From contig JAZUOT010000041.1 of the NCBI GenBank assembly GCA_045604805.1, forward strand, positions 1-10,319: a stretch of DNA of 10,319 bases, written 5' to 3'. Source of the stretch: JAZUOT01 sp045604805. Lineage in GTDB: Bacteria > Bacillota > Clostridia > Oscillospirales > Acutalibacteraceae. Made by a program: the position numbers and the translations under genes. Shown here piece by piece: positions 1 to 6,785 of this stretch. The first letter of the stretch is position 1; every line of letters begins with the position of its first letter. Below the pieces are notes generated by a model. The model was not told where the DNA came from and searched no databases. It was given only the letters and a program-made list of their open reading frames with translations.

Positions 1-369
1 TACTGTTCCATCTCCCTCACGCCGTTGTTCTACTGGTACCACTGCTGCTTCTGGTACTCCTGTTCCAGCTACACCAGGCTGTGGTGCTTCTACTGTTCCA
101 GCTACCTCAGGCTGTGGAAATACCCCCACTGGGCGGTGTTCGTTTTCCTTTTTCCCTTGCTCACGTTTCCTCATCCCACCAGCAACCTTCTCCAGCTGTT
201 CCATACCAAGACATGATGAATGCTCAGAATTTTTGTTAAGGCTTTGTCTTATTTCCTCCAGTTCGCTTTCGCTTATTTCTATCCCTAAGGCCTTTGGCCT
301 TTCCATAGCTTCTTCTTTATCTCTACAGTCTACAAGATATCCCAGTTTGCTTTTCGTTCCTTTAAACAC
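1..369 (-). CDS. Leader-peptide (double-glycine, Nif11-like) precursor or secreted protein, 3' end outside the window
   Basis: Open reading frame of 123 codons with no stop before the window edge. It starts at a GTG (367-369), seven bases after AGGAGG (377-382); an in-frame TAG upstream leaves no other good start. Residues 1-65 are charged and probably helical: RDKEEA at 16-21, LGIEIS at 28-33, EQLEKVAGG at 57-65, then Met66. This resembles Nif11-type leaders, where a double-glycine motif marks cleavage during export by a peptidase-containing ABC transporter. Residues 67-123 have no Cys and few Ser/Thr; they are basic and polar at first, then rich in Pro, Val, Glu and Gly, with a repeat PQPEVAGTVEA / PQPGVAGTG at 85-104. 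A lanthionine-type core is therefore unlikely in the visible part; an exported repetitive protein or an unknown core class fits better. The gene at the other end of the window has the same leader. The leader call is inference from pattern; the tail is unrecognised. Confidence 0.72.
   Translation of the reverse strand, partial: MFKGTKSKLGYLVDCRDKEEAMERPKALGIEISESELEEIRQSLNKNSEHSSCLGMEQLEKVAGGMRKREQGKKENEHRPVGVFPQPEVAGTVEAPQPGVAGTGVPEAAVVPVEQRREGDGTV
61..117 (-). repeat. Two imperfect 24-bp repeat units, 33-bp period, in the tail of the leader-type gene
   Basis: Bases 61-84 and 94-117 match at 22 of 24 positions and lie in frame, 33 bases (11 codons) apart. They encode PQPGVAGT and PQPEVAGT. 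The 10-mer TACTGTTCCA at 91-100 also recurs at 1-10, so the repetition probably continues beyond the window edge. Confidence 0.85.
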
Positions 370-376
370 AACTAAC

Positions 377-382
377 CCTCCT
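377..382 (-). promoter_or_regulatory. Ribosome binding site deciding the GTG start of the left leader gene
   Basis: The minus strand reads AGGAGG, then seven bases, then GTG. This strong Shine-Dalgarno sequence supports both the reality of the gene and its start codon. Confidence 0.8.
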
Positions 383-418
383 TTTAATATCTACAAATCC
401 AAAAAGATCATTTCACAT

Positions 419-446
419 GATATATCACTCTATCATAAAAAGTCAA
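419..446 (-). promoter_or_regulatory. Probable sigma-A promoter of the left leader gene
   Basis: The minus strand has TTGACT (441-446), a 16-base spacer and TATATC (419-424, 4 of 6 matches to TATAAT). The predicted transcript start is near 412, giving a short leader before the ribosome binding site. The -10 overlaps the perfect 10-bp palindrome TGATATATCA at 418-427. Confidence 0.5.
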
Positions 447-469
447 AGTACATACTTGTTTTTTATGAT
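432..469. repeat. A+T-rich palindrome overlapping the -35 of the left leader gene, downstream of nadC
   Basis: Perfect 10-bp arms, ATCATAAAAA (432-441) and TTTTTATGAT (460-469), enclose an inner AAGT/ACTT pair (446-449 and 454-457). The right arm lies 12 bases past the nadC stop codon, and the left arm touches the TTGACT of the next promoter. A smaller ATCAT/ATGAT inverted pair lies at 407-411 and 417-421. It could be an operator for the leader gene or a weak, A+U-rich end of the nad transcript; the sequence does not decide. Confidence 0.6.
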
Positions 470-480
470 GGCCTTATCGC

Positions 481-1338
481 CTAATTGACTTTCCTTAAAT
501 TTTTCATAGAGAAGTCCAGAACCCCGGCTGAATATACTATGGCACCACTTGATATATAATCAACATTCAGTTTAGCAAGTTCAACCAAACGTTCTTTAGT
601 AATGTTTCCTGAAACTTCGATCTGTGCTCTATTATTTATGAGTTCTACTGCCCTTTTTATGGTTTCATTATCCATATTATCCAGCATAATTATATCAGCT
701 TGAGCTTCAACAGCTTTCTGAACCATCTCTAAAGTTTCAACTTCTACTTCTATTTTTCTTACAAATGGTGCATAATTTTTTGCCATTTGTACAGCTTTAC
801 TTATACTTCCAGCCGCAGCTATGTGGTTATCTTTTAGCATTACCCCATCTGACAAATTAAATCTGTGATTACAAGCACCCCCAATTTTAACAGCATATTT
901 CTCAAATATACGGTTGTTAGGAGTTGTTTTTCTAGTATCTAATAACTTTGTTTTGTAATTTTTTAGCTCTCTCACGTAGGAATTAGTTAAGCTAGCAATT
1001 GCACTCATTCGTTGAAGGTAATTTAATGCTACTCGTTCACCTGCAAGCAAAGCATTTGTCTTAGCTTTAACTATAGCAATAAGTTTGTTTTTTGATACAA
1101 TATCTCCATCCTGATATGTCGTTTTGAAACTCACTTCTTCGTCTAATAATTTGAAAACACGTTCAAAAACTGGCAGCCCACAAATTATTCCATCTTGCTT
1201 AGCTATTAATTCAACTTCGGAGATGCTATTGTCTTTAATAATAGCATTGGTAGAAACATCTTCGCTGGTGATATCTTCCCTCAATGCGTTTAACAAATAT
1301 TTATCTATGTTTATTTTAAAGGTTACACCATTTATCAT
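481..1338 (-). CDS. nadC: Nicotinate-nucleotide pyrophosphorylase (carboxylating), quinolinate phosphoribosyltransferase
   Basis: Makes nicotinate mononucleotide from quinolinate and PRPP with loss of CO2, the last step of the three-gene nad pathway, in the cytoplasm. The product has 285 residues, the usual length. Family signatures are EDITSEDVST (21-30), ERVALNYLQR (101-110), DTRKTTP (134-140), EKYAVKIGGACNHR (146-159), SDGVMLKDNH (163-172), EVEVET (197-202), MLDN (218-221) and EVSGN (241-245). The frame stays open far upstream, but the family N-terminus begins at the ATG at 1336-1338, preceded by AGGAGG at 1351-1356 with a long 12-base spacer. This start overlaps the end of nadB by 23 bp, so translation is probably coupled. 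Two motifs depart from the usual form: TTPNNR where TTPGLR is typical, and SSGAIVYSA where VGALTHSA is typical. It is still very likely functional. Confidence 0.96.
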   Translation of the reverse strand: MINGVTFKINIDKYLLNALREDITSEDVSTNAIIKDNSISEVELIAKQDGIICGLPVFERVFKLLDEEVSFKTTYQDGDIVSKNKLIAIVKAKTNALLAGERVALNYLQRMSAIASLTNSYVRELKNYKTKLLDTRKTTPNNRIFEKYAVKIGGACNHRFNLSDGVMLKDNHIAAAGSISKAVQMAKNYAPFVRKIEVEVETLEMVQKAVEAQADIIMLDNMDNETIKRAVELINNRAQIEVSGNITKERLVELAKLNVDYISSGAIVYSAGVLDFSMKNLRKVN

Positions 1339-2629
1339 AAAAAATAGGATCCTCCTTTTTGATTTCCTTAAAAATACGCTTTTTATTTTCATTCTGCCAA
1401 TTATTGATGTCAACGCTTTCATATTCGCCAGTATCAATATCAGTATTAAGCAAAACACTGTCTTTTGAAGTTGTGCAAATGTCATTTGCTGCATTTTCGG
1501 CAAACACCAAACTTTCCAAAAGTGAGTTGCTTGCCAAACGATTAGCACCATGGACACCATTACAAGCAGTTTCCCCAACAGCATATAAGGCAAATATATT
1601 TGTTCTAGCCTTAACATCTGTTTTGATACCACCCATCATATAGTGTTGTGCAGGAGCAATTGGAATTGGTTCTGATAAAATATCGTAACCCTGTTCCTTG
1701 CACTTCCTATAGATATTCGGAAAGTGATTATTAATTTTATCTTTATGTACTTTAGAAAAGTCCAAGTAAACATATTCCTGCTTATCTTTTTGCATTTCAC
1801 TACATATGGCATCCGCAACTATATCCCTAGGTAACAGCTCATCTACAAAACGGTCACCGGACTTATTAAGTAATACGGCACCTTCTCCTCTTACGGCTTC
1901 TGATATTAAAAATTTCCTACCTTTTTCTTTAGTATAAAGAGCGGTAGGATGTATCTGTATATAATTTAGATTTTCAAGTTTAATATTGTTATTTAGAGCT
2001 ATTGCTATTGCGTCAGCAGTTATATGCGGAAAATTTGTGGAATTTTTGAATAAACCGCCTATACCACCTGATGCAAGCACAGTAAATTTGCTATAAATTT
2101 TATTAATATTGCCTTTCGCATCCGCAGCTAAAATACCAAGGCAAGCTCTTTCATTAATGATAAGTTCCAAACAGTTCATATGTTCTAAAATTGTTATATT
2201 TTTACGCTTATTAACTTGTAACAATAATTTTTCTATGATTTCTTTGCCTGTCTCATCTTTGCTATGAAGTATCCTAAAGGCAGAATGTCCACCTTCCCTG
2301 GCGTATTCTATGTTTAAATCTTTATCTCTGTCAAAATCCACCCCAAATTCTATTAATTTTTTTACGACACTTTGAGACTTCAAAATCATTTCTTTTACAG
2401 CATGATGGTTGTTTTTGTAACGCCCAGCCTTAATCGTATCCGCGTAATATACTTCGTAGTCCTCATCATTTAAAAGACAAGATATTCCTCCCTGTGCAAG
2501 ATAGGAGTTGCTATTTTTAACACTATCCTTTGTAATCATTAAGATCTTATTATTTTCAGGTAATGACAGCGCAGTAAATAGCCCTGCAACACCTGTCCCA
2601 ACGATTATTGTATCGTATATATTGAGCAC
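1316..2629 (-). CDS. nadB: L-aspartate oxidase
   Basis: FAD enzyme that oxidises L-aspartate to iminoaspartate, which NadA uses. The 437 residues are shorter than the roughly 540 of the enterobacterial enzyme and end soon after the FAD/catalytic part, so the C-terminal helical domain is mostly missing. The N-terminus has the dinucleotide fold GTGVAG (11-16), then NSYLAQGGIS (41-50), REGGHSAFRILHSKDETGKE (111-130), ASGGIGG (186-192), QIHPTALY (225-232), SEAVRGEGA (243-251), PRDIVADAI (267-275), PAQHYMMGG (326-334) and GVHGANRLASNSLLES (358-373). These mark aspartate oxidase rather than succinate dehydrogenase. The segment usually read as TGDGIAMA is TADAIAIA (204-211) here. The start is GTG, overlapping the nadA TAG stop by one base (TAGTG), with a GGAG at 2641-2644 inside nadA. 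Confidence 0.96.
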   Translation of the reverse strand: MLNIYDTIIVGTGVAGLFTALSLPENNKILMITKDSVKNSNSYLAQGGISCLLNDEDYEVYYADTIKAGRYKNNHHAVKEMILKSQSVVKKLIEFGVDFDRDKDLNIEYAREGGHSAFRILHSKDETGKEIIEKLLLQVNKRKNITILEHMNCLELIINERACLGILAADAKGNINKIYSKFTVLASGGIGGLFKNSTNFPHITADAIAIALNNNIKLENLNYIQIHPTALYTKEKGRKFLISEAVRGEGAVLLNKSGDRFVDELLPRDIVADAICSEMQKDKQEYVYLDFSKVHKDKINNHFPNIYRKCKEQGYDILSEPIPIAPAQHYMMGGIKTDVKARTNIFALYAVGETACNGVHGANRLASNSLLESLVFAENAANDICTTSKDSVLLNTDIDTGEYESVDINNWQNENKKRIFKEIKKEDPIFYDKWCNL

Positions 2630-3546
2630 TATTCAGCCAACTCCAACATCCTGACTAAACAGCGCCTTGCTGAGAGCATTGTATCTTCAGATAATTTTAC
2701 TTCTGGTGCCATATTTTCTAGACAAGTAGCAATTTTTTCAACGGTTATTTTTTTCATATCAATACAAGAAGTACAACTATTCAGGGTATAAAATTTCTTA
2801 TCAGGATTAATTTTTTTTAGCTCATGCAAAACTCCACATTCTGTGCAAATTAAGAAATTATTCGCTGTACTTTCAGTTGCATATTTTATTATTCCTGAAG
2901 TACTACCTACATAATCAGCCAAATTTAAAACATCCTTCGAACATTCTGGATGCACTAACACACATATATCTTCTGCGATATTTTTCTTAAATGAAATTAT
3001 TTCATCAGCAGTAATATCCTCATGAACATAACAATAGCCTTCATTTAAAATTATATTCTTCTCAGGAACTTGTTGCGCAACATATCTACCAAGGTTTCTA
3101 TCCGGTATAAAATATATATTTTTATTTGGAAGTTTTTTCACTATACTGACAGCATTTGCACTAGTCACACATACATCAGAATACTTTTTTGCTTCAGCGG
3201 TAGAATTTATATAGCAAACAACCGAAAGATCGTCATATGTATTCCTAAGAAGCTTTATTCTATCAACATCAATCATATGAGCCATAGGGCAATCTGCTAA
3301 TAGCTCAGGCAACAATACTACTTTTTCGGGATTTAGTATTTTAGCACTTTCCCCCATAAAATTTACACCAGCAAAACAAACTGTTGCCTGTGAAATTTTA
3401 GTTGCTAGTTTACTTAAATAAAATGAATCTCCTACATAATCAGCAATTTCTTGCACATCTCTATCAGTATAATAATGCGCTAATATAACAGCATCTCTAT
3501 CTTTTTTTAACTTGCTTATTTTTTCATTTAGTGGTAATGCATTCAC
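2629..3546 (-). CDS. nadA: Quinolinate synthase (4Fe-4S enzyme)
   Basis: Condenses iminoaspartate with dihydroxyacetone phosphate to give quinolinate. The product has 305 residues, the short form common in Firmicutes and Thermotoga. Visible motifs are AHYYTDRDVQEIAD (23-36), GDS (39-41), CFAGVNFMGESAKI (57-70), ADCPMAHM (84-91), CYINS (111-115), TSAN (128-131), IPDRNLGRYVA (147-157), GYCYVH (170-175), HPEC (199-202), GSTSG (214-218), TEC (235-237) and CTSCIDM (258-264). The three cluster ligands expected in the family map to Cys86, Cys172 and Cys261, and the catalytic Glu to Glu201; all are present. The start is GTG with GGAGG (3554-3558) seven bases upstream. An ATG at 3540-3542 is out of frame. 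It is first gene of nadA-nadB-nadC, with direct overlap to nadB. Confidence 0.97.
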   Translation of the reverse strand: MNALPLNEKISKLKKDRDAVILAHYYTDRDVQEIADYVGDSFYLSKLATKISQATVCFAGVNFMGESAKILNPEKVVLLPELLADCPMAHMIDVDRIKLLRNTYDDLSVVCYINSTAEAKKYSDVCVTSANAVSIVKKLPNKNIYFIPDRNLGRYVAQQVPEKNIILNEGYCYVHEDITADEIISFKKNIAEDICVLVHPECSKDVLNLADYVGSTSGIIKYATESTANNFLICTECGVLHELKKINPDKKFYTLNSCTSCIDMKKITVEKIATCLENMAPEVKLSEDTMLSARRCLVRMLELAE

Positions 3547-3561
3547 TTTATAACCTCCACA

Positions 3562-3589
3562 ACAATTTGTGCAAACACCAACACATTGT
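3562..3589. repeat. Imperfect inverted repeat upstream of nadA
   Basis: ACAATTTGTG (3562-3571) and CACATTGT (3582-3589) form imperfect arms between the candidate promoter and the nadA ribosome binding site. The position suits an operator controlling NAD synthesis, but I do not recognise it as a known repressor site. Confidence 0.3.
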
Positions 3590-3594
3590 ATATA

Positions 3595-3623
3595 AATATG
3601 CCATTTTAATTTATTTTTATCAA
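3595..3623 (-). promoter_or_regulatory. Possible promoter of nadABC
   Basis: The minus strand has TTGATA (3618-3623), a 17-base spacer and CATATT (3595-3600, 4 of 6). It lies in the 94-base gap after uvrC. No terminator is visible at the uvrC end, so the nad genes might also be read through from uvrC. Confidence 0.35.
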
Positions 3624-3640
3624 GTGAATAATGAACTATA

Positions 3641-5455
3641 TTACTTATGATAAAACTCGAATATTTTTTGAGCAGTAGATTTATCTATGCATTTAATTTT
3701 ATTTAATTCTTCTAAGCTTGCTTCCTTTATATTATCAATACTTTTAAAGTGTTTTATCAAAGTTTTCGCTCTTTTTTCGCCAACACCAGGTATCTCCTGG
3801 ATAGTCAGATATAAATTATTTTTGTCCCTCAATTTTCTATGATAACTTATCGCAACGCGATGTACTTCATCTTGTATATTTGTTATTAATTTCATAGCAA
3901 GGCTTGATTTTGTAAGAGATATTTCACCATTATTTTTAGCTATAGCCCTGCTTCTGTGTTTGCTATCTTTAACCATACCGAACAAAGGGATATTATATTT
4001 TTCTATTATCGGTGCACATGTAGTAACGTGGGCGGTACCACCATCAAGTAATATAAGATCTGGTAACCTTGAAAAACTTTTATCTTTTCTTTTTTCATAT
4101 TCAGAAAATCTGCGGGTCAAAACTTCTTTCATGCAAGAATAATCATCTTGACCTCGTACATCTTTTATTTTAAATTTTCTATAATTGTTTTTTCTAGCTT
4201 TACCATTTTCAAAAACCACCATAGCAGCAACTCGAGCAGCTGAACCTATATTAGAAATATCATAAGATTCAATATAATTTGGTAGTTTATTTAATCCCAA
4301 AACTTTTTGTAGTTCTTCTAAAGCTTGTATATCTTTTCCGGCGTATTTACCTTCTTTTTGAGCTATAGATTCATAAGCATTTTTTTTGCACATTTCAACA
4401 AGCTTTTTTCGCTCCCCTTTTTTAGGGATTATTATCTGCACTTTTCTATTTGATTTTTGACCAAGCCATTGTTCTATAGTTTGAAAATCATCAACATCTC
4501 CATCAATCAGGAGAAACTTAGGAATATCTTCGTGTAAACTATAATATCGTTTGATAAATTCACTGCGAAGTTCTTTTATTTCCCCAAATATATCCTCAAA
4601 AAACTCCTCTTTCCCAACTAATTTTCCATTTTTAAAACGTAAAATAGCCATACATATTTTTTCTTGGAAAGTGACTAGAGCAAAAACATCTTGATCGATA
4701 TTTTGAGATATAATTATTTTTTGTTTTTGATTGACTTTATCTATTGCATTCAAGTTATCTCTTAATTTTGCTGCCTTTTCGAATTCTAAATTTTCAGCAG
4801 CTTTTTTCATTTGTATCTGTAATTCTTTTTTGCTTTGCAAACTACCACTTTTCAAGTAATTTACAGCACGATCTACTGTATCATTATATTCTTCACAGGA
4901 TATTTTCCCGCAACAAGGAGCAGTGCACAAACTTATGTAATGCTCTAAGCATGGCCTAACATGCCTTTTATTCCCCAACTTTATATTGCAATTAGGCAAC
5001 TTAAATATCTTTCTCAATTCTTCTATATTTTTATTTAAGGACCATGTACTGGTATATGGCCCTATATATTCCGCACCATCATTTTCTTTTTGTTTGCAAG
5101 CTAATATTCTTTTGTACTTTTCATTAGTTACCTTTATGTAGTTATAGCCCTTATCATCCTTTAGGAGGATATTATATTTAGGACTATGTTGTTTTATAAG
5201 GCTGCATTCCAAAACAAGCGCTTCAAATTCGGTATCTGTAAGTATGTAGTCAAAATCACATACCCGAGAAACCATTTTCCTTACTTTGGGTAAATGCTTA
5301 TCTTGAGAGCTAAAATAAGTACTAACCCTATTTTTTAAAGCTTTAGCCTTACCAATGTATATTATTTCATCGTTCTTATCTTTCATGATGTAAACACCAG
5401 GAGTAAGCGGTAAATTTGACGCTTTTAGTCTTAAATATTGCAAAATATTTCCCAA
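3641..5455 (-). CDS. uvrC: UvrABC excinuclease subunit C
   Basis: Cuts damaged DNA on both sides of a lesion after UvrB loading. At 604 residues it is full length. The domains are: a GIY-YIG nuclease (about 16-98; PGVYIM, IIYIGKAKALKNRV, with Tyr22, Tyr33, Arg43, Glu83 and Asn95 at likely active-site positions); a Cys cluster C156, C169, C177, C181 with the 4Fe-4S spacing known in UvrC; a UVR helix pair for UvrB contact (about 210-240, NLEFEKAAKLRDN); an RNase H-like nuclease (Asp399 in SYDISN, Asp437/438, Asp471 in LLDGG, His532); and helix-hairpin-helix DNA binding at the C-terminus (IPGVGEKRA, 555-563). The TTG start at 5453-5455 gives MGNILQYLRLKASNLPL, which matches the clostridial N-terminus. 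CTCCT at 5466-5470 (minus strand AGGAG) is ten bases away. There is no clear promoter of its own; the HPr terminator ends 26 bases upstream. Confidence 0.97.
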   Translation of the reverse strand: MGNILQYLRLKASNLPLTPGVYIMKDKNDEIIYIGKAKALKNRVSTYFSSQDKHLPKVRKMVSRVCDFDYILTDTEFEALVLECSLIKQHSPKYNILLKDDKGYNYIKVTNEKYKRILACKQKENDGAEYIGPYTSTWSLNKNIEELRKIFKLPNCNIKLGNKRHVRPCLEHYISLCTAPCCGKISCEEYNDTVDRAVNYLKSGSLQSKKELQIQMKKAAENLEFEKAAKLRDNLNAIDKVNQKQKIIISQNIDQDVFALVTFQEKICMAILRFKNGKLVGKEEFFEDIFGEIKELRSEFIKRYYSLHEDIPKFLLIDGDVDDFQTIEQWLGQKSNRKVQIIIPKKGERKKLVEMCKKNAYESIAQKEGKYAGKDIQALEELQKVLGLNKLPNYIESYDISNIGSAARVAAMVVFENGKARKNNYRKFKIKDVRGQDDYSCMKEVLTRRFSEYEKRKDKSFSRLPDLILLDGGTAHVTTCAPIIEKYNIPLFGMVKDSKHRSRAIAKNNGEISLTKSSLAMKLITNIQDEVHRVAISYHRKLRDKNNLYLTIQEIPGVGEKRAKTLIKHFKSIDNIKEASLEELNKIKCIDKSTAQKIFEFYHK

Positions 5456-5481
5456 TATAATAAAACTCCTTTTATTTTGCG

Positions 5482-5513
5482 TAAAAGAAAAGGCAAGCCA
5501 AAAATAGCTTGCC
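5482..5513 (-). terminator. Intrinsic terminator after ptsH, just before uvrC
   Basis: On the minus strand, GGCAAGC (5507-5513), an 8-base loop and GCTTGCC (5492-5498) form a perfect 7-bp G+C-rich stem followed at once by TTTTCTTTTA (5482-5491). The stem begins 30 bases after the ptsH stop codon. The T-run ends only 26 bases before the uvrC start codon. Confidence 0.8.
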
Positions 5514-5543
5514 AGATAAAATCAAATAACATAGGCAGAGTTT

Positions 5544-5813
5544 TCACTGTTCATCAGCAAAACCAGAATCAACCAGATTTACCAATCCTGTAACGGCAGA
5601 CTGTTCATCGGGGCCATCTGCTATGACTTTAATTTTCGTTCCACCAATTATCCCTAAAGACAGAACACCCAACAAACTCTTTGCATTTACACGCCTTTCT
5701 TCTTTTTCTACCCAAACAGAAGATTGAAATTCATTTGCTTTTTGGATGAAAAAAGTTGCCGGACGAGCATGCAAACCCACTTGATTTTGCACGATTACAT
5801 CCTTATCACACAT
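5544..5813 (-). CDS. ptsH: Phosphocarrier protein HPr
   Basis: Small cytoplasmic carrier that passes phosphate from enzyme I to sugar-specific IIA components of the phosphotransferase system. The frame opens at a TTG (5826-5828), but the ATG at 5811-5813 is preferred because GGAG at 5822-5825 then sits eight bases upstream. This choice gives 89 residues and places the active-site histidine exactly at His15 (GLHARPAT, 13-20) and the regulatory serine at Ser46 (NAKSLLGVLSLG, 43-54). His15 rules out Crh, which has Gln there. Ser46 with its context suggests HPr kinase control and carbon catabolite regulation, as known in Firmicutes. It is a single-gene unit: promoter at 5878-5905, terminator at 5482-5513. 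No enzyme I gene is adjacent. Confidence 0.95.
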   Translation of the reverse strand: MCDKDVIVQNQVGLHARPATFFIQKANEFQSSVWVEKEERRVNAKSLLGVLSLGIIGGTKIKVIADGPDEQSAVTGLVNLVDSGFADEQ

Positions 5814-5877
5814 AATATCCTCTCCCAAAGCATAATAACAATCGAGCCGTCAAATAAGCAACTCTTCACTAATTACT

Positions 5878-5905
5878 ATTTTACTATTATTACTCTTTAA
5901 GTCAA
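5878..5905 (-). promoter_or_regulatory. Sigma-A promoter of ptsH
   Basis: The minus strand has TTGACT (5900-5905), a 16-base spacer and TAAAAT (5878-5883, 5 of 6). Transcription would begin near 5871, leaving about 58 bases before the ptsH ATG. The rest of the 237-base gap between ptsH and trmD is A+T-rich; I see no gene and no convincing trmD terminator there. Confidence 0.7.
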
Positions 5906-6050
5906 CAGTTTTTCAATGTTTTGGATAATTAAACAAATTTCCAGCATAATATCGCCATCATTTTATTCAAAATAACAAAAAATAATTTACACAGGAAACA
6001 GTTTCTTTGAAAAAATTGTATCCGATCTCCCTTGTCAAAATTTGTTGTTT

Positions 6051-6785
6051 TTAGAAAGTAAAACCATAACTTTTCAGAATATCCTTATCTTTACCAGTAA
6101 GTTGAGCTTCTTTTAACAAATCTGGTCTATTAGTCAATGTCATTAACAGGGATTGGCTTCTTCGCCACTCGTCAATAAGCGCATGATTTCCGTTAAGTAA
6201 AACTTCGGGAACCTCCTCGCCGCGCCAATTAGCAGGCTTTGTATAATGTGGATATTCAAGCAAACCGTCAAAATGACTTTCATATTCAAAGCATTCGTCG
6301 GCACTAAGTACTCCTGGCACCATACGGCTAATACCATCCATAAGAATTAGTGAAGGAAGTTCTCCTCCCGTAAGAACATAGTCACCTATAGATATCTGTT
6401 CATCTACAAATTTATCTATAAATCGTTGGTCAATGCCTTCGTAGCGTCCGCAAACTATCGCTATATTTTCATGTTTAGAGAGTTCTTTTATCTTTTCCTG
6501 TGTAAGTATTTTCCCTTTAGGCGAAGGGTATATCAAATATGGTCTTTTCTCGATACTTTCACAAATATGTTCAAAACAATCAGCTAAAGGCTCAGCTAAT
6601 AAGAGCATCCCCTTACCTCCGCCATATACAGTATCATCTACCCGTTTATGCTTATCATAAGTATAATTTCTAAGCTGATGGCAATTCACTTCAATAATGC
6701 CTTTTTTTATTGCTCTACCTGTTATACTCTCATTTATCACAGAATTAATTATTTCAGGAAAAAGGGTAATAACATCAAATCTCAT
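6051..6785 (-). CDS. trmD: tRNA (guanine-37-N1)-methyltransferase
   Basis: Methylates G37 next to the anticodon using S-adenosylmethionine, which prevents frameshifting. The product has 244 residues, normal length. Motifs are MRFDVITLFPEI (1-12), YDKHKRVDDTVYGGGKGM (43-60), YPSPKGK (86-92), the trefoil-knot AdoMet site CGRYEGIDQR (112-121), SIGDYVLTGGE (132-142), MVPGVL (155-160), GLLEYPHYTKP (174-184) and VPEVLLNGNHALIDEWR (192-208). The position of the catalytic acidic residue before GLLEYP reads ESHFD, so by my alignment Glu169 stands where proteobacterial enzymes have Asp. A TTG three bases further upstream keeps the frame open, but the ATG at 6783-6785 has GAGGGG (6794-6799) at eight bases and gives the family N-terminus. 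The start overlaps the end of rimM by 11 bp. No rplS follows. Confidence 0.97.
   Translation of the reverse strand: MRFDVITLFPEIINSVINESITGRAIKKGIIEVNCHQLRNYTYDKHKRVDDTVYGGGKGMLLLAEPLADCFEHICESIEKRPYLIYPSPKGKILTQEKIKELSKHENIAIVCGRYEGIDQRFIDKFVDEQISIGDYVLTGGELPSLILMDGISRMVPGVLSADECFEYESHFDGLLEYPHYTKPANWRGEEVPEVLLNGNHALIDEWRRSQSLLMTLTNRPDLLKEAQLTGKDKDILKSYGFTF

Noticed and set aside
1..180. Tail repeats as part of a CRISPR array or mobile element
   Set aside because: There are only two in-frame units inside a continuous open frame, with no spacers, terminal inverted repeats or transposase.
25..484. Two plus-strand open frames (25-216 and 233-484)
   Set aside because: They lie antisense to the left leader gene and its promoter, give odd Trp/Tyr/Cys- or Ser-rich peptides and have no proper ribosome binding sites.
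1339..1632. 98-residue N-terminal extension of the nadC frame
   Set aside because: It overlaps conserved nadB sequence in another frame and has no resemblance to NadC; the family N-terminus begins at the ATG at 1336-1338.
5814..5828. Five-residue extension of HPr from a TTG
   Set aside because: These bases contain the GGAG ribosome binding site for the ATG at 5811-5813, and that ATG puts His15 and Ser46 at canonical positions.
5990..6010. GAAACTGTTTC palindrome as a terminator of trmD
   Set aside because: The stem is only about four pairs once a loop is allowed, and the T-run is displaced by more than ten bases.
6015..6038. TTGACA and TACAAT hexamers on the minus strand after trmD
   Set aside because: The spacer is only 12 bases, too short for a sigma-A promoter, and ptsH has a better promoter at 5878-5905.
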